DNA of 64,000 bases, taken from positions 1-64,000 of the forward strand of contig SUGL01000016.1 of NCBI GenBank assembly GCA_004963905.1, read 5' to 3'. Every line of letters begins with the position of its first letter. Within the stretch, counting starts at the first letter, position 1. The notes below the pieces were generated by a model, which was not told where the DNA came from, did no database searches, and saw nothing but the letters and a program-made list of their open reading frames with translations. Source of the DNA: Mesorhizobium sp. (GTDB lineage: Bacteria > Pseudomonadota > Alphaproteobacteria > Rhizobiales > Rhizobiaceae). Shown here in pieces: positions 9,777 to 19,720 of this stretch. The position numbers and the translations under genes are program-made.

Positions 9777-9901
9777 CCGCGTTCGCGGCGTGCTCGCATA
9801 GCGGCGCGACGGCCTTCCCATTGCGCGGTCGATCTCGATGGACAGCGCCACCGCCGGTTCGCTACGCTGAGCATGACACGGTACCGACAGGGCGAAGGGG
9901 C

Positions 9902-11152
9902 ATGGAACAGTTCAAGGAAACCACCTCCGTCCGCCTGAGGACTATTCCCGCAGGGATTTGGGCGCTGGGCTTCGTCTCGCTGCTGATGGACGTCTCGTCG
10001 GAGATGATCCACGCCTTGCTGCCGATCTATCTCGTCACCGTCATGGGAGCATCGATGGTGACGGTCGGCACGATCGAGGGCATCGCAGAAGCGACGGCCG
10101 CCATCACCAAGGTCTTTTCGGGCGCGCTGTCGGATTGGCTGGGAAAACGCAAGCTGCTGGCGGTCATGGGTTACGGCCTCGCCGCCCTCACCAAGCCGGT
10201 ATTCCCACTGGCTTCGTCGGTCGGCTGGCTTGTGGCGGCCCGCTTTGTCGACCGTGTCGGCAAGGGCATTCGCGGCGCTCCGCGCGATGCCCTGGTTGCC
10301 GACATCGCCCCCGCCCATGCGCGCGGCGCCAGTTTCGGACTTCGCCAGGCGCTCGACACGGTCGGCGCGTTTGTCGGGCCGCTGCTCGCGATCGGCCTCA
10401 TGTGGCTGACCGCCAATCAGTTCCGGACCGTGTTCTGGGCTGCGGTCGTTCCCGGCCTCCTGGCGGTCGTGCTGCTGGTCGCGGCCGTCCATGAGCCCGC
10501 CCGGCCCGCCGGCCTGCGTGAAGTGCGTGCTCCCTTGAGCTTGGCCGAGCTCAGGCGGCTGGGGTCGCCCTTCTGGCTGGTCGTCTGCGTCGCCACCGTG
10601 TTCACATTGGCGAGGTTCAGCGAAGCGTTCCTCATACTGCGCGCGCAGGGCATGGGTTTGCCGATCGTGCTCGTCCCGCTGGTACTCGTGGTCATGAACG
10701 TGGTCTACTCGCTTGCAGCCTACCCGGCCGGCGTGCTCTCGGATCGGGTCAATCGCCTGACGATGCTCATTCTCGGCTTCCTGATCCTGATCGCCGCGGA
10801 CATCGTGCTGGCGTTTCCCGGAAACCTGGCCGGCGTTGCGCTCGGCGTAGCTCTCTGGGGCCTGCATCTGGGGTTCACGCAAGGGCTTCTGGCAACGCTC
10901 GTCGCCGATACCGCCCCGGCGGAACTGAGAGGCACCGCCTTCGGAATGTTCAATCTGTCGGGCGGGCTCGCGCTGCTGGCCGCCAGCCTGCTGGCCGGCA
11001 TGCTCTGGGATCTTTTCGGACCGCGCATGACTTTCCTGGCAGGTGCCGGCTTCACGGCGCTGGCGCTCCTTGGCCTTGGCCTGGTCCGTTGGCGAATGCC
11101 GACCCTTGGACGTAACGGGAAGGCCGAGGAACGCGCAGCGGCCGGCTCCTAG
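9902..11152 (+). CDS. MFS transporter, substrate unknown
   Basis: A 416-residue major facilitator with 12 predicted helices. The inter-helix loop DWLGKRKL and the region ARFVDRVGKGIRGAPRDAL (after helix 4) are typical of an MFS subgroup common in proteobacteria and often annotated as drug or sugar-phosphate-like carriers. The ATG at 9902 is chosen because it follows a purine-rich AAGGGG; the open frame starts 81 bases earlier. Substrate cannot be read from sequence. Confidence 0.88.
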   Translation: MEQFKETTSVRLRTIPAGIWALGFVSLLMDVSSEMIHALLPIYLVTVMGASMVTVGTIEGIAEATAAITKVFSGALSDWLGKRKLLAVMGYGLAALTKPVFPLASSVGWLVAARFVDRVGKGIRGAPRDALVADIAPAHARGASFGLRQALDTVGAFVGPLLAIGLMWLTANQFRTVFWAAVVPGLLAVVLLVAAVHEPARPAGLREVRAPLSLAELRRLGSPFWLVVCVATVFTLARFSEAFLILRAQGMGLPIVLVPLVLVVMNVVYSLAAYPAGVLSDRVNRLTMLILGFLILIAADIVLAFPGNLAGVALGVALWGLHLGFTQGLLATLVADTAPAELRGTAFGMFNLSGGLALLAASLLAGMLWDLFGPRMTFLAGAGFTALALLGLGLVRWRMPTLGRNGKAEERAAAGS

Positions 11153-11255
11153 AGCGTTTCACCGTTTCACGGAAACGGCGAACCGCTCTATCTCTTTGTT
11201 TTGACGCAAATTTCCGGACGGAAAACCGCTACACACTTTTCCTGGAATTGCTCTA
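11151..11255. repeat. RIME-like palindromic intergenic element, diverged copy
   Basis: It begins right after the MFS stop with AGAGCGTTTCACCG and ends in TTGCTCTAA, with internal complementary arms (CGTTTCAC/GGAAACG). The layout matches the copies at 3242, 17387, 19721 and 55262, but the sequence is more diverged. It may end the MFS transcript. Confidence 0.6.
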
Positions 11256-11296
11256 ACGCCAATACTGAGCAGCGTGTCGCTGCCCGGACTATCGTA

Positions 11297-12259
11297 TCAC
11301 GGGATCACACCCGCTCCCTCTAAGAACGCGCGGACCGCTTTGCGAACCTCCTGCTCCCGTCCGACCAAAAGATGTCCGCCAGTGTCGTAGACGACCAGTT
11401 TGGCACCGGGGATCTTGGCGGCCGTGAATTCGGCTGACGGCAGCGTGTTGAACAGGTCGTCGCGCGCGGAGACGATTATTGTCGGTGCGGTGATTTCTGC
11501 CAGCGGCAGCTCATGCAGCTCAGGGGCGCTGTCGATATTGATTCCGGGGAAGCGAAGCGACAGCGGTTCGACGCTCATGACGAAGCTCATGACGCGGGCT
11601 CGCTCGGCCTCGGGCGCGGCCGCCACCAGCGCCGGTCGAACGCCTAGAAAGCGAATGAGTATCGACGGGGCGATGGTCTCGGCGGCCCACCAGGCGAAAT
11701 CGCCGCCGGCACTGACGGCCCAGAATGCGAACCTGTTGCCGAAGCTCACATTGACCGCGACGGGACTGGTGGGTGAGTAAAGGGCCGGGACGATCAGAAT
11801 GAGAGCGGCGACCTCGTCAGGGTGCCGCAGTGCCAGCTCGACCGCTGAACGGGCGCCGGCCGAAACACCGACCACCACCGCTTTGGGAACGTTCAGCTTG
11901 GAAAGCAACGCCGCGTGCGCGTCGCCCTGCGCGGCTGGAGAGGGATCTCGCGGCACGGGCGTGCGCAGATAGCCGAAGCGCGACGGCGCGATGACCCGAA
12001 AGCCCTCACCCACGAGATCGGCAGCAAGAGCAAGGCCTTGGTCAAAGCCGCCGCCGGCGCCGTGGATCGACAGCAGCGGAATGCCCGCACCGCTGTCGGC
12101 GTATTCGACCGGGCCGATGTCGAGGGTGGCGACCAGACTGCCTCGGCCGACGGCGTCGCGCAACCGACCAAGCTCGTTCCCATAAAGCAAGTAGGTCACA
12201 CCGGCCGCGGCCGCCATGGCGATGAGCGTGACCAGCAGGGAACCGCCAATTCGACCCAT
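11297..12259 (-). CDS. alpha/beta hydrolase, membrane-anchored
   Basis: A 320-residue protein with an N-terminal membrane anchor (residues 7-25) followed by an alpha/beta-hydrolase domain. The nucleophile elbow GVSAG places the serine at residue 133. Probable acid and base are D267 or D268 (ARDD) and H296 (GGH). The oxyanion region is IHGAGGG at 65-71. Substrate is unknown; the lid region at about 165-235 is hydrophobic. It is downstream of, and on the same strand as, the Cys-rich gene at 12339, with a gap of 79 bases. Confidence 0.85.
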   Translation of the reverse strand: MGRIGGSLLVTLIAMAAAAGVTYLLYGNELGRLRDAVGRGSLVATLDIGPVEYADSGAGIPLLSIHGAGGGFDQGLALAADLVGEGFRVIAPSRFGYLRTPVPRDPSPAAQGDAHAALLSKLNVPKAVVVGVSAGARSAVELALRHPDEVAALILIVPALYSPTSPVAVNVSFGNRFAFWAVSAGGDFAWWAAETIAPSILIRFLGVRPALVAAAPEAERARVMSFVMSVEPLSLRFPGINIDSAPELHELPLAEITAPTIIVSARDDLFNTLPSAEFTAAKIPGAKLVVYDTGGHLLVGREQEVRKAVRAFLEGAGVIP

Positions 12260-12338
12260 CGCGAAAGCTCCTGCAAGGGACGAGCGAAAACTGACCCGCG
12301 TCTCCCGGACGTCACGGCAACGCGATGACGCGCGGGCG

Positions 12339-12848
12339 CTAAGCTACGGCCGTGACGCCAACGACATAGTTCTTTCCATAGGCCTTGGCGCATTTCGGGC
12401 ACGTCGTATAGAAGAAATAGACGTCGCCCGGCTCCGATTTCCGATCGCGCGCGATCTGCCGCATCCCCTCGTGCCACTGCCTTGCCTGACTGTAGGGACC
12501 CTCGAACACTTTCGTCAGAAAGTCGCCGCTCAGCGTCGTCATTTCTTCCCCGGGAACCGATTTCGCAACCGAAAACAGATGCTCGCTGCTCCAGGGCGAA
12601 ATATCCCGGCTGAGCACGATGAATTGATCCGTGTCCGAGGCTCCCGCGTCGTCGATATGCCTGTTAACGCGCGAGAACACGTTGCCCATGTTCAGCGGGA
12701 TATGCATGACGCCGCAGGTGGTCGCTCTCAGAAATCGCTTGTCCCTGAAATGCAGTTCTTGCCCGTCCCAGCCTTCAGGATTGAACCTGGGGCAGCAGCC
12801 GGTGGTGTTTACGCTGGCATCGTATCGAGGCGTTTCATTCGTCTGCAT
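12339..12848 (-). CDS. conserved hypothetical protein with Cys pairs
   Basis: A 169-residue soluble protein. It has a Cys-Cys pair near the N-terminus (TTGCCPRF) and a CPKCAKAYG motif near the C-terminus, so it may bind a metal. I do not recognise a named family. The ATG at 12848 is chosen over the upstream start at 12878 because GGGGAAACGAAC precedes it. An FNR-type box centred 61 bases upstream points to anaerobic induction, back to back with groEL. Confidence 0.75.
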   Translation of the reverse strand: MQTNETPRYDASVNTTGCCPRFNPEGWDGQELHFRDKRFLRATTCGVMHIPLNMGNVFSRVNRHIDDAGASDTDQFIVLSRDISPWSSEHLFSVAKSVPGEEMTTLSGDFLTKVFEGPYSQARQWHEGMRQIARDRKSEPGDVYFFYTTCPKCAKAYGKNYVVGVTAVA

Positions 12849-12902
12849 GTTCGTTTCCCCGGATCGGATCGGCACCATCCAACAGATGACGCGCCTCCGT
12901 CA

Positions 12903-12916
12903 TTGATCCTCGTCAA
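12903..12916. promoter_or_regulatory. FNR-type box TTGATCCTCGTCAA
   Basis: Exact consensus dyad, the left of two in the divergent spacer. It is spaced for the minus-strand Cys-rich gene (predicted start of transcription near 12868). Confidence 0.8.
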
Positions 12917-12934
12917 CAAGGAACGGAAACGCAT

Positions 12935-12948
12935 TTGATGCGCATCAA
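12935..12948. promoter_or_regulatory. FNR-type box TTGATGCGCATCAA
   Basis: Perfect palindromic dyad, the right of two in the spacer. It is spaced for groEL (predicted start of transcription near 12983). The same 14-mer occurs at 19253. Confidence 0.88.
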
Positions 12949-13006
12949 GGCCGATCGAAGGAATGGCTGTTAGCAGGAAAGAGCTGGCAGACTTCGGGAG
13001 ATGGTC

Positions 13007-14629
13007 ATGGCTCACAAACAGGTGTTGTTCCGCTCAGCGGCACGCGAAAAGATTCTTCGCGGCGCGACCCAACTTGCCGACGCGGTGCGGGTGACGCTCG
13101 GTCCGCGCTCGAAGTCGGTGCTGATCGAGAAGAAATGGGGCGCGCCTATCGTCTGCAACGACGGAGTGACGATCGCCAAGGAGTTCGACCTGAAGGACGC
13201 GGAGGAAAATCTCGGCGCGCGGATGCTGAGGCAGGCGGCCGAGAAGACCGGCGACATGGTCGGCGACGGAACCAGCACGTCGACTATCCTCGCCCATGCG
13301 ATGTTCGCCGATGGCGTTCGCAACGTCGTCGCGGGCGCGAGCGCGATCGACATCAAGCGCGGTCTCGACCGTGCGACAAAGCGTGCGATCGAGACGCTCA
13401 AGCAGATATCGCGGCCGGTCTCGACCAGGCGCGAGAAGGAACAGGTGGCGACGATCTCCGCGCATAACGATCCGCTCATCGGCGAGCTGATCGGCGAGGC
13501 CATGGAGAAAGTCGGTGGTGAAGGCGTCATCACTGTCGAGGAATCGAAGACCACCGAGACGGTGCTCGACGTGGTCGAAGGCATGCAATTCGACCGCGGC
13601 TTCCTGTCCCCCTACTTCGTCACCGACACCGACAAGATGGAAGCGGTGCTGGAAGACGCACTCGTGCTCATCGTTGAAAAGAAAATCTCCTCGCTCAACG
13701 ACCTCATCAAGCTGCTCGAGGCCGTGGCGAAATCAGGTTCGCCCTTGCTTGTGATCGCGGAGGACGTCGAGGGCGAGGCACTGGCCACGCTGATCGTCAA
13801 TCAGATTCGCGGTACGTTCAAGAATTGCGCCGTGAAGGCGCCGGGCTTCGGCGACCGCCGCAAGGCCATGCTGCAGGACATCGCCATCCTGACCGGCGGG
13901 CAGGTCATCTCAGAGGACATCGGCCTCAAGCTCGAGAACGTCACGATGGCCCAGCTGGGGCGCGCGAAGCGTGTGGTCGTCGACAAGGACAACACCACGA
14001 TCATCGGCGGCAGCGGCGACCAGAAGGCCATCAAAGGGCGCGTCGAGCAGATCCGGCGAGAGATCAGCGATACGACCAGCGATTATGATCGCGAGAAGCT
14101 CCAGGAGCGGCTTGCCAAGCTCGCCGGCGGCGTGGCCGTGATCAAGGTTGGCGCGCCGACCGAGGCCGAGATGAAGTCGAAGAAAGAGGCTCTCGACGAC
14201 GCCATCAGCGCCACCAAGGCAGCCGTCGCCGAGGGTATAGTGCCTGGCGGGGGACTGGCTTTGCTGCGCTGTATCGGTGCGGTCACGGAGGAAGAGGCGC
14301 GTTGCGAAGGCGACGAGCGAACCGGCGTCCAGATCCTCAAGCGCGCGCTCGAAATGCCTGTGCGCCAGATCGCCGAGAATTCGGCCGTCGACGGCGGGGT
14401 CGTCGTCGCCAGGATGACCGAAGGCAAGGGAAATTTCGGCTTCGACGCCGGCCGCAAGGAATATGTCGACCTAGTCGAGGCCGGCATCATAGACCCGACG
14501 AAGGTCGTGCGCATCGCGCTGGAGAACGCCGTCTCGGTCGCCAGCGTCCTGCTCCTGACGGAAGCGACCATGACCGAGATTGCGGAGCCGGCGAAGGAGC
14601 GCGCACTCGAACCGGAAATGTCGATGTAG
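13007..14629 (+). CDS. groEL: 60 kDa chaperonin GroEL, solo paralogue
   Basis: A 540-residue chaperonin subunit. Family landmarks are present: the ATP-site DGTSTST at 87-93 and the [10 protein letters not shown] segment near 415. Differences from the housekeeping form are the lack of a groES beside it and the C-terminus EPEMSM, with no Gly-Gly-Met tail. GGGAG lies 6 bases before the ATG at 13007, making it a better start than the ATG at 13001. With a perfect FNR-type box upstream it is likely a low-oxygen chaperonin that borrows GroES from elsewhere. Confidence 0.95.
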   Translation: MAHKQVLFRSAAREKILRGATQLADAVRVTLGPRSKSVLIEKKWGAPIVCNDGVTIAKEFDLKDAEENLGARMLRQAAEKTGDMVGDGTSTSTILAHAMFADGVRNVVAGASAIDIKRGLDRATKRAIETLKQISRPVSTRREKEQVATISAHNDPLIGELIGEAMEKVGGEGVITVEESKTTETVLDVVEGMQFDRGFLSPYFVTDTDKMEAVLEDALVLIVEKKISSLNDLIKLLEAVAKSGSPLLVIAEDVEGEALATLIVNQIRGTFKNCAVKAPGFGDRRKAMLQDIAILTGGQVISEDIGLKLENVTMAQLGRAKRVVVDKDNTTIIGGSGDQKAIKGRVEQIRREISDTTSDYDREKLQERLAKLAGGVAVIKVGAPTEAEMKSKKEALDDAISATKAAVAEGIVPGGGLALLRCIGAVTEEEARCEGDERTGVQILKRALEMPVRQIAENSAVDGGVVVARMTEGKGNFGFDAGRKEYVDLVEAGIIDPTKVVRIALENAVSVASVLLLTEATMTEIAEPAKERALEPEMSM

Positions 14630-14768
14630 GCCCCGACCGTACAGGCGCCCGTCGGCGAACCGCAGGCGCCCGCATGCGAGTTCGCGAGCGCCGTTCCGGC
14701 GCGGCGGCGGCTTGACGCGTATATCCGGGAGACACAAGTTGCGAGCCTTTCGGCGCGCATTGTCCCCG

Positions 14769-17348
14769 TCAGGCGCCCAGCCGCCCAGTCCAGCGATATT
14801 TGAGGAACTCGAGCAAGGCGACCAATCCAACCGCGGCCGCCAGCACCGCGGCCAGACCGCCCAGTCTCGGTGATCCAAACTGGAAGAGGCTGTTTGCAGA
14901 CGGCCACAGGAGCACCAGGCAAAGCACTATCGAGTCGACGGCGATGACGGCGCCAAGGGCACGATTGGGTCTTGATAACGCTGAAACCAGCGAGGCGCTG
15001 AAAGCACGATTGACCAAAACCAGGCCGACAATGCTTACCACCAAGGCAAAGAAAGTCAGGGCGCGGACCTCATTTTCAGAAATTCCCGCGTTGAGGCCGA
15101 GCAGAAAGACAGCGGCGACGACTGCCCATGCCAGCACGCCCTGGACCAGGCTCCATGCCATCAATCGGCGCGTAAACAGCGCTTCTTCCGGATCCCGCGC
15201 CGGCCGTTTCATGATGTCTTCTTCCTCGCCCTCCGCTTCGAAGACGAGCGAGCAGACCGGGTCTATCACCATCTCCAGAAAAGCGATGTGAATCGGCCCG
15301 AACAGGATGGGCAGGCCGAACAGCAATGGCATCAAAGCAAGCCCGGCGATCGGCACGTGCACGGCGAAGATGAAGCTCATCGCCTTTCGCAAATTGTCGT
15401 AGATGCGCCGTCCCAGCCTGATTGTCTTGACGATCGAACCGAAATCGTCGTCCAGAAGGACGATGGAGGAGGCTTCTCGCGCAACGTCCGTGCCGCGTCC
15501 ACCCATGGCGATGCCGATATCCGCAGCCTTCAGCGAGGGGGCATCGTTGACCCCGTCCCCGGTCATGGCGACAACTTCGCCGTTCGCTTTCAGGGCATTC
15601 ACGATGGCCAGTTTCTGGTCGGGCATGATTCGCGCGAACACGGTCGTCGTCTTCACCGCCCGTGAAAGGTCTGCTGGGCTCAACGCCCTCAACTCTTCTC
15701 CGGTGACGATCTCCGCAACGTCCAGTCCGGCCTCGCGCGCTATGGCCTTCGCGGTGGCAGGATAGTCCCCGGTGATCATAACCACACGGATACCCGCCGA
15801 CCGGCAAGAGGCGACGGCATCCCGGACGCCCGGTCGTAGCGGATCGGCCAGGCCGACCAACCCTGCGAATTCGAAAGCAAAGCCGGTTTGCTCGTCGGCC
15901 AATTTGCTCTCGGCATGTCGCGCGCGCGCCATCCCCAGGACTCTTAGTCCCTCGGCGGCCATGGCGTCAGCGTCTTTGCGGATTGAAATGGTCCGCCCTT
16001 CATCCAAGCGGCATAGCTTCAGGATCGCCTCCGGCGAGCCTTTGGCGGCGACGAGGCAATCCGGATCGCCAGGGCGCGTCCGCCAGACATTCGACATAGC
16101 CAGCAGCTCCGGCCGGAGTCCGTAGGAGCGAACCAACTGCCGGTTGCCCGGACGCCTCGGCAGTCTTTCAGCCGCCAGTTCGTGAAACGCCTTCTCCATG
16201 GGATCGAAAGGAACCTCGGCACTCGCAAGCACGCCAAGCTCGACAAGGTCGCGAAATGCCTCGGGAACGACACCTGAGGTCTTCAGAAGCGAGACGCCGC
16301 CGCCCGGCGTTCTCAACTCCGCAATGGCCATCTGGTTCTTGGTCAGCGTTCCGGTCTTGTCGGTGCACAGGACAGTCGCGGATCCAAGCGTTTCAATTGC
16401 CGTGGCCCGGCGGGTCAGCACCCGCACCTGAGAAATGCGCCAAGCGCCCATGGCCATGAAAATCGTCAACACCATCGGAAACTCTTCCGGCAGCATCGAC
16501 ATGCCGAGCGCAATGCCCGCCAATATCCCGTCAAGCCATCCGCCTCGCAGCCAGCCATATAGCAGCACCGCCAGTGCGCTGACGAAAGCGCCGGCCAAGG
16601 CGAACAATCTTACGAGGCGCCTTGTCTGCATTTGCAGACGCGGCGCCTCGCTCTCCAAGCTGCTCAGCGCCTGCCCGATTGCGCCGATTTCCGTTCGTGC
16701 TCCGGTCGCCACCACCTCACCGACGCCCGAGCCGCGAACGACAAGCGATCCGGAAAATACGGCGGGGACGTCATCGCCGCCCGGCCGGCGTTTGATCGTC
16801 CGGTCTGGGGGCATGGCGGCTATCTTCCTAACCGGAACGGATTCGCCGGTGAGCAAGGATTCGTCGACTTGAAGATCACGGCCCTGGACCAGCAGCAGAT
16901 CGGCGGGGACACGGTCTCCCTCGGCAAGCATGACGATGTCGCCGCGCACCACCTCGCGACCGGCAACGCGCCGGCGTTGGCCATCGCGCACGACCAGGGC
17001 GCGAGGGCTTGTGAGATCGCGAAGGGCTTCCAGGACGCGTTCGGTGCGCGCTTCCTGGACAATGGTTATCGCAATCGACAAAGTGGCGAAGCACAGCAGG
17101 ATCAATGCCTCCCGCAGATCGCCGAGCAGGAGATAGACCGCGCCGCCACCCAAAAGGAGCGCAAGCATCGGCTCGCGCACGACCTCGATGGCAATTCTCA
17201 ACGGTGTGCGCCGTCCGGATCTGGGTAGCTCGTTCGGCCCCTCGGCCAGAAGTCTGCTCCGCGCCTCGACCTCGCTGAGGCCGCAAGGCATGGAAGTGCC
17301 CGGCTCCATTTCGTTCGCTCGATGCTTGGCAGCGACGGCCCTCGGCAT
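14769..17348 (-). CDS. P-type cation-transporting ATPase, P2 (Ca2+/PMR1-like) class
   Basis: An 859-residue inner-membrane pump. Domains in order: N-terminal cation-ATPase domain, actuator with LTGES at 166-170, helix 4 with PEEFP at 287-291 (Ca2+/Mn2+-type ion site), phosphorylated D330 in DKTGTLT, the hinge TGDGVND, and six C-terminal helices. Ion specificity (Ca2+, Mn2+ or other) is inferred only. The mycobacterial dormancy gene ctpF is of the same class. The start is uncertain; a second ATG at 17309 is possible. It converges with groEL. Confidence 0.92.
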   Translation of the reverse strand: MPRAVAAKHRANEMEPGTSMPCGLSEVEARSRLLAEGPNELPRSGRRTPLRIAIEVVREPMLALLLGGGAVYLLLGDLREALILLCFATLSIAITIVQEARTERVLEALRDLTSPRALVVRDGQRRRVAGREVVRGDIVMLAEGDRVPADLLLVQGRDLQVDESLLTGESVPVRKIAAMPPDRTIKRRPGGDDVPAVFSGSLVVRGSGVGEVVATGARTEIGAIGQALSSLESEAPRLQMQTRRLVRLFALAGAFVSALAVLLYGWLRGGWLDGILAGIALGMSMLPEEFPMVLTIFMAMGAWRISQVRVLTRRATAIETLGSATVLCTDKTGTLTKNQMAIAELRTPGGGVSLLKTSGVVPEAFRDLVELGVLASAEVPFDPMEKAFHELAAERLPRRPGNRQLVRSYGLRPELLAMSNVWRTRPGDPDCLVAAKGSPEAILKLCRLDEGRTISIRKDADAMAAEGLRVLGMARARHAESKLADEQTGFAFEFAGLVGLADPLRPGVRDAVASCRSAGIRVVMITGDYPATAKAIAREAGLDVAEIVTGEELRALSPADLSRAVKTTTVFARIMPDQKLAIVNALKANGEVVAMTGDGVNDAPSLKAADIGIAMGGRGTDVAREASSIVLLDDDFGSIVKTIRLGRRIYDNLRKAMSFIFAVHVPIAGLALMPLLFGLPILFGPIHIAFLEMVIDPVCSLVFEAEGEEEDIMKRPARDPEEALFTRRLMAWSLVQGVLAWAVVAAVFLLGLNAGISENEVRALTFFALVVSIVGLVLVNRAFSASLVSALSRPNRALGAVIAVDSIVLCLVLLWPSANSLFQFGSPRLGGLAAVLAAAVGLVALLEFLKYRWTGRLGA

Positions 17349-17386
17349 TCGCTCAGGTCCAAATGTTCGAGGGTTGGGCTACGCCT

Positions 17387-17483
17387 AGAGCGCGTCGCGC
17401 TGAAGCGGATTCAAGCAACGCGCCTTGAGTCTTGATGCATGTCGCTCTCCCAAAACCGCTGCGCACTTTGGGCGACATGCATC
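17387..17483. repeat. RIME-like palindromic intergenic element, copy 2
   Basis: It holds a hairpin at 17434-17483 with 11-base arms (GATGCATGTCG and its complement) nearly identical to those at 3281 and 55318. Its right end overlaps the stop codon of the universal stress protein gene, so it has become that gene's 3' end and possible terminator. Confidence 0.8.
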
Positions 17484-18318
17484 AGTGCGACATCAACACC
17501 GGCAAGCGCAAATCCGACAGAATGCCTTCCGTCGCTCCGCCGAGCACAAAGTCTCTCAGGCGTGAATGGCCCCATCCGCCCATGACGAGCAGACTGCCGC
17601 CGATCTTCACGGCATGTTCCTGGAGGGCAATCCCGATTTCAGCCTTGCCGGTTTGGATAGACGCCGCTTTCGCCCGCAAGCCGCGCGCCCCGAGCCCCTG
17701 TGCAAGCCGTTCACCGATATCCTGGCTTGGCAGCATCTTCTCATCCGTCACGGTAACGATCGATATCGCCGACGCCCGCTCGAGGAACGGCCTGGCGTCG
17801 GCGACCGCACGAGCGGCCACGCGGCTGCCATCCCAGGCTATCACGACATGGCCAAGCACCCCGATGTCCTTCGCATCCGGAAGGATCAAAGCCGGCCGGC
17901 CGGAGCTGAACACGATCGCCTCGGCCGTCATGCGGGCCGCGTCGTTGTCCGGCGACCATCCTACCATGCAAAGATCGAAGTAGCGTGCTTCAGCGGCGGC
18001 GGCCTCTCCCATCAGCGCCGGCTGTGCTTTCAACTGCTGCCTGGTCAAGGTCACGTTGCATCGCGAAGCCTCGGCCGCCGCCGCCTCCAGCAATGCCTTG
18101 CCACGATTCCTGCTGGCAGCCTCGACCTCTCGTATCTTGGCCGGAAGGTCGAGCAGAAAGCCGGACAACGCGTTCGAAACATCCGGAATGTCGACATTGA
18201 TGACTGCCGCATCCAGCGTGGCGTCGAGCTGCCTGGCGACCGCCACCGCGTTGGACGCTGCCTTGGGTCCGGGCGGGTCCGGATAAGTCGGTAAGAACAA
18301 AGACGCCAAGAGCTGCAT
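17482..18318 (-). CDS. universal stress protein, tandem UspA type
   Basis: A 278-residue protein with two UspA-like halves. Only the second keeps the nucleotide-loop pattern (GGWGHSRLRDFVLGGAT near the C-terminus). The role is unknown; tandem Usp proteins are typical hypoxia and starvation markers. The ATG at 18318 is chosen because AGGAGACGAG precedes it. It lies 54 bases after a paralogous Usp gene on the same strand and is probably co-transcribed from the box at 19253. Confidence 0.88.
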   Translation of the reverse strand: MQLLASLFLPTYPDPPGPKAASNAVAVARQLDATLDAAVINVDIPDVSNALSGFLLDLPAKIREVEAASRNRGKALLEAAAAEASRCNVTLTRQQLKAQPALMGEAAAAEARYFDLCMVGWSPDNDAARMTAEAIVFSSGRPALILPDAKDIGVLGHVVIAWDGSRVAARAVADARPFLERASAISIVTVTDEKMLPSQDIGERLAQGLGARGLRAKAASIQTGKAEIGIALQEHAVKIGGSLLVMGGWGHSRLRDFVLGGATEGILSDLRLPVLMSH

Positions 18319-18372
18319 TGGCCTCGTCTCCTTCGATGAATATACCGGCAGGCACATCGGTGCCATTGCCGT

Positions 18373-19200
18373 TCAGTTCGACAGCAGCCTGTGAAATGAG
18401 CCCGATCTGAGCAGGGACCGCGTTGCGCCTCCGAAGGCCCATTCCCGGAACCGGCTATGGCCATAGCCACCGGCCACGATGAGATCGGCTCCGATTTGAT
18501 CGGCCGCAATGACAATGGCGTCGCCGGCCGATGATCCGTCGCTTTCCAGAAACTCGGAGCGGGCCTGTACACCGTGCTTCATCAGGAAGCGCACCACATC
18601 GGCCGTGCCATCTCGCGCGACGAGCGCCCCGTCCTCCGCGGCGCTGAAAACCGTCACCTCCTTGGCGTTGCGCAGGAAAGGCATCGCATCGACCAACGCT
18701 CGCCGCGATTCGCGGCAATCCTTCCAGGCGACCATCACCTTGTCACCCTTCAGGAGGCTGAGATCGTCGGCGGCGAACAGAACCGGCCTGCCCGTGGAGA
18801 GAATCAAAGCGCCCGGATCAATCGTCCTTTGGAAGTCGCCCGCGGCGGCGGCAGGCGGCGCACCGGTGATCACCAGATCGGCCGCTCGCGCATGCAGGGC
18901 GACGGCGCGCGTGGGATCGTCGAGTTCGGCACGCCATGATGCGCGCTGGTTGTTGCCGACGACGGCGAGGAACTCTTCCTCGAGCTTCTTGATACGCTCC
19001 TCGAGTTCAAGGGTCCGACGACGCAAAACCTCCGCCACGTCCGGCGAGGACTCGCTCGGCGACACCAGCGTGGAGGGCTCGCCCGCCGTCATGGCGATAA
19101 GATCGGCCTCGAATTTCCTCGCTATCTCCTGCGCGAAAACGAGACGTGGCGTCGCCGGTGCATCGATGTCGAGTTGGACCAGTATTGTCGTGTAGATCAT
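18373..19200 (-). CDS. universal stress protein, tandem UspA type
   Basis: A 275-residue tandem Usp. The first half is degenerate with a coiled segment (TLELEERIKKLEEEFL), and the second ends in GGYGHSRFREWAFGGATRSLL, the usual G-2x-G-9x-G nucleotide loop. It is closely related to the gene at 23577 (same length, same ending). A perfect FNR-type box is centred 59 bases upstream. It is the first gene of a two-gene Usp operon. Confidence 0.9.
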   Translation of the reverse strand: MIYTTILVQLDIDAPATPRLVFAQEIARKFEADLIAMTAGEPSTLVSPSESSPDVAEVLRRRTLELEERIKKLEEEFLAVVGNNQRASWRAELDDPTRAVALHARAADLVITGAPPAAAAGDFQRTIDPGALILSTGRPVLFAADDLSLLKGDKVMVAWKDCRESRRALVDAMPFLRNAKEVTVFSAAEDGALVARDGTADVVRFLMKHGVQARSEFLESDGSSAGDAIVIAADQIGADLIVAGGYGHSRFREWAFGGATRSLLRSGSFHRLLSN

Positions 19201-19252
19201 GTCCGGACTCCATGACAGGCCGGTAGATCAGCACGGTCGAAACACTCCTGCT

Positions 19253-19266
19253 TTGATGCGCATCAA
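19253..19266. promoter_or_regulatory. FNR-type box TTGATGCGCATCAA
   Basis: Perfect palindromic dyad, identical to the groEL box. It lies between the DUF3775 stop and the Usp start, spaced for the Usp genes (start of transcription near 19218). Confidence 0.88.
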
Positions 19267-19273
19267 GTTCGGC

Positions 19274-19699
19274 TCAGCCGGAGCAAGACAGGCCGAGGGC
19301 ATCGAGCCCGGCCTCGAGGTGATCGCCCAGGAGCGGATTGCCGCACAGATAGCGGGCCGTGCGTTTGTTGTGAGCGTAGGCGGCCTGCTGGCGGACCTCT
19401 TCCCAATCGGCCGCCTGGCCGTCATCCCTGCCGAGCCACGTCAACGCCACGAGGTCGACCTGCTCGTCGATGGAGAGCTCCGAGATCAGCGAGCCAAGCT
19501 CTTCACGCACAGGATCGTCGTCATGGTCCTGAAGCACCGCAACCTCGTTGTCGTCCGTGGGATTGGATCCCGTATCAGGCTCGGTAACGGCAACCTTGAC
19601 GTCGAACTCATGTGCCTTGGCGATTATGAAGCAGACTTTCCGGACGGGAATTGCCAGCTCGGGCGTCTCGGCGTCCTCACTTCCGATCCCGCGTTTCAT
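19274..19699 (-). CDS. DUF3775 family protein
   Basis: A 141-residue acidic soluble protein. The C-terminal half carries the DUF3775 pattern (ELSIDEQVDLVALTWLGR, then YLCGNPLLGDHLEAGLD). Function is unknown; the family is common in alphaproteobacteria beside stress genes. It ends just upstream of the Usp promoter box and starts downstream of a palindromic element, so its own promoter lies in or beyond that repeat. Confidence 0.8.
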   Translation of the reverse strand: MKRGIGSEDAETPELAIPVRKVCFIIAKAHEFDVKVAVTEPDTGSNPTDDNEVAVLQDHDDDPVREELGSLISELSIDEQVDLVALTWLGRDDGQAADWEEVRQQAAYAHNKRTARYLCGNPLLGDHLEAGLDALGLSCSG

Positions 19700-19720
19700 C
19701 CGACATCTCCTCTTCGTCTT

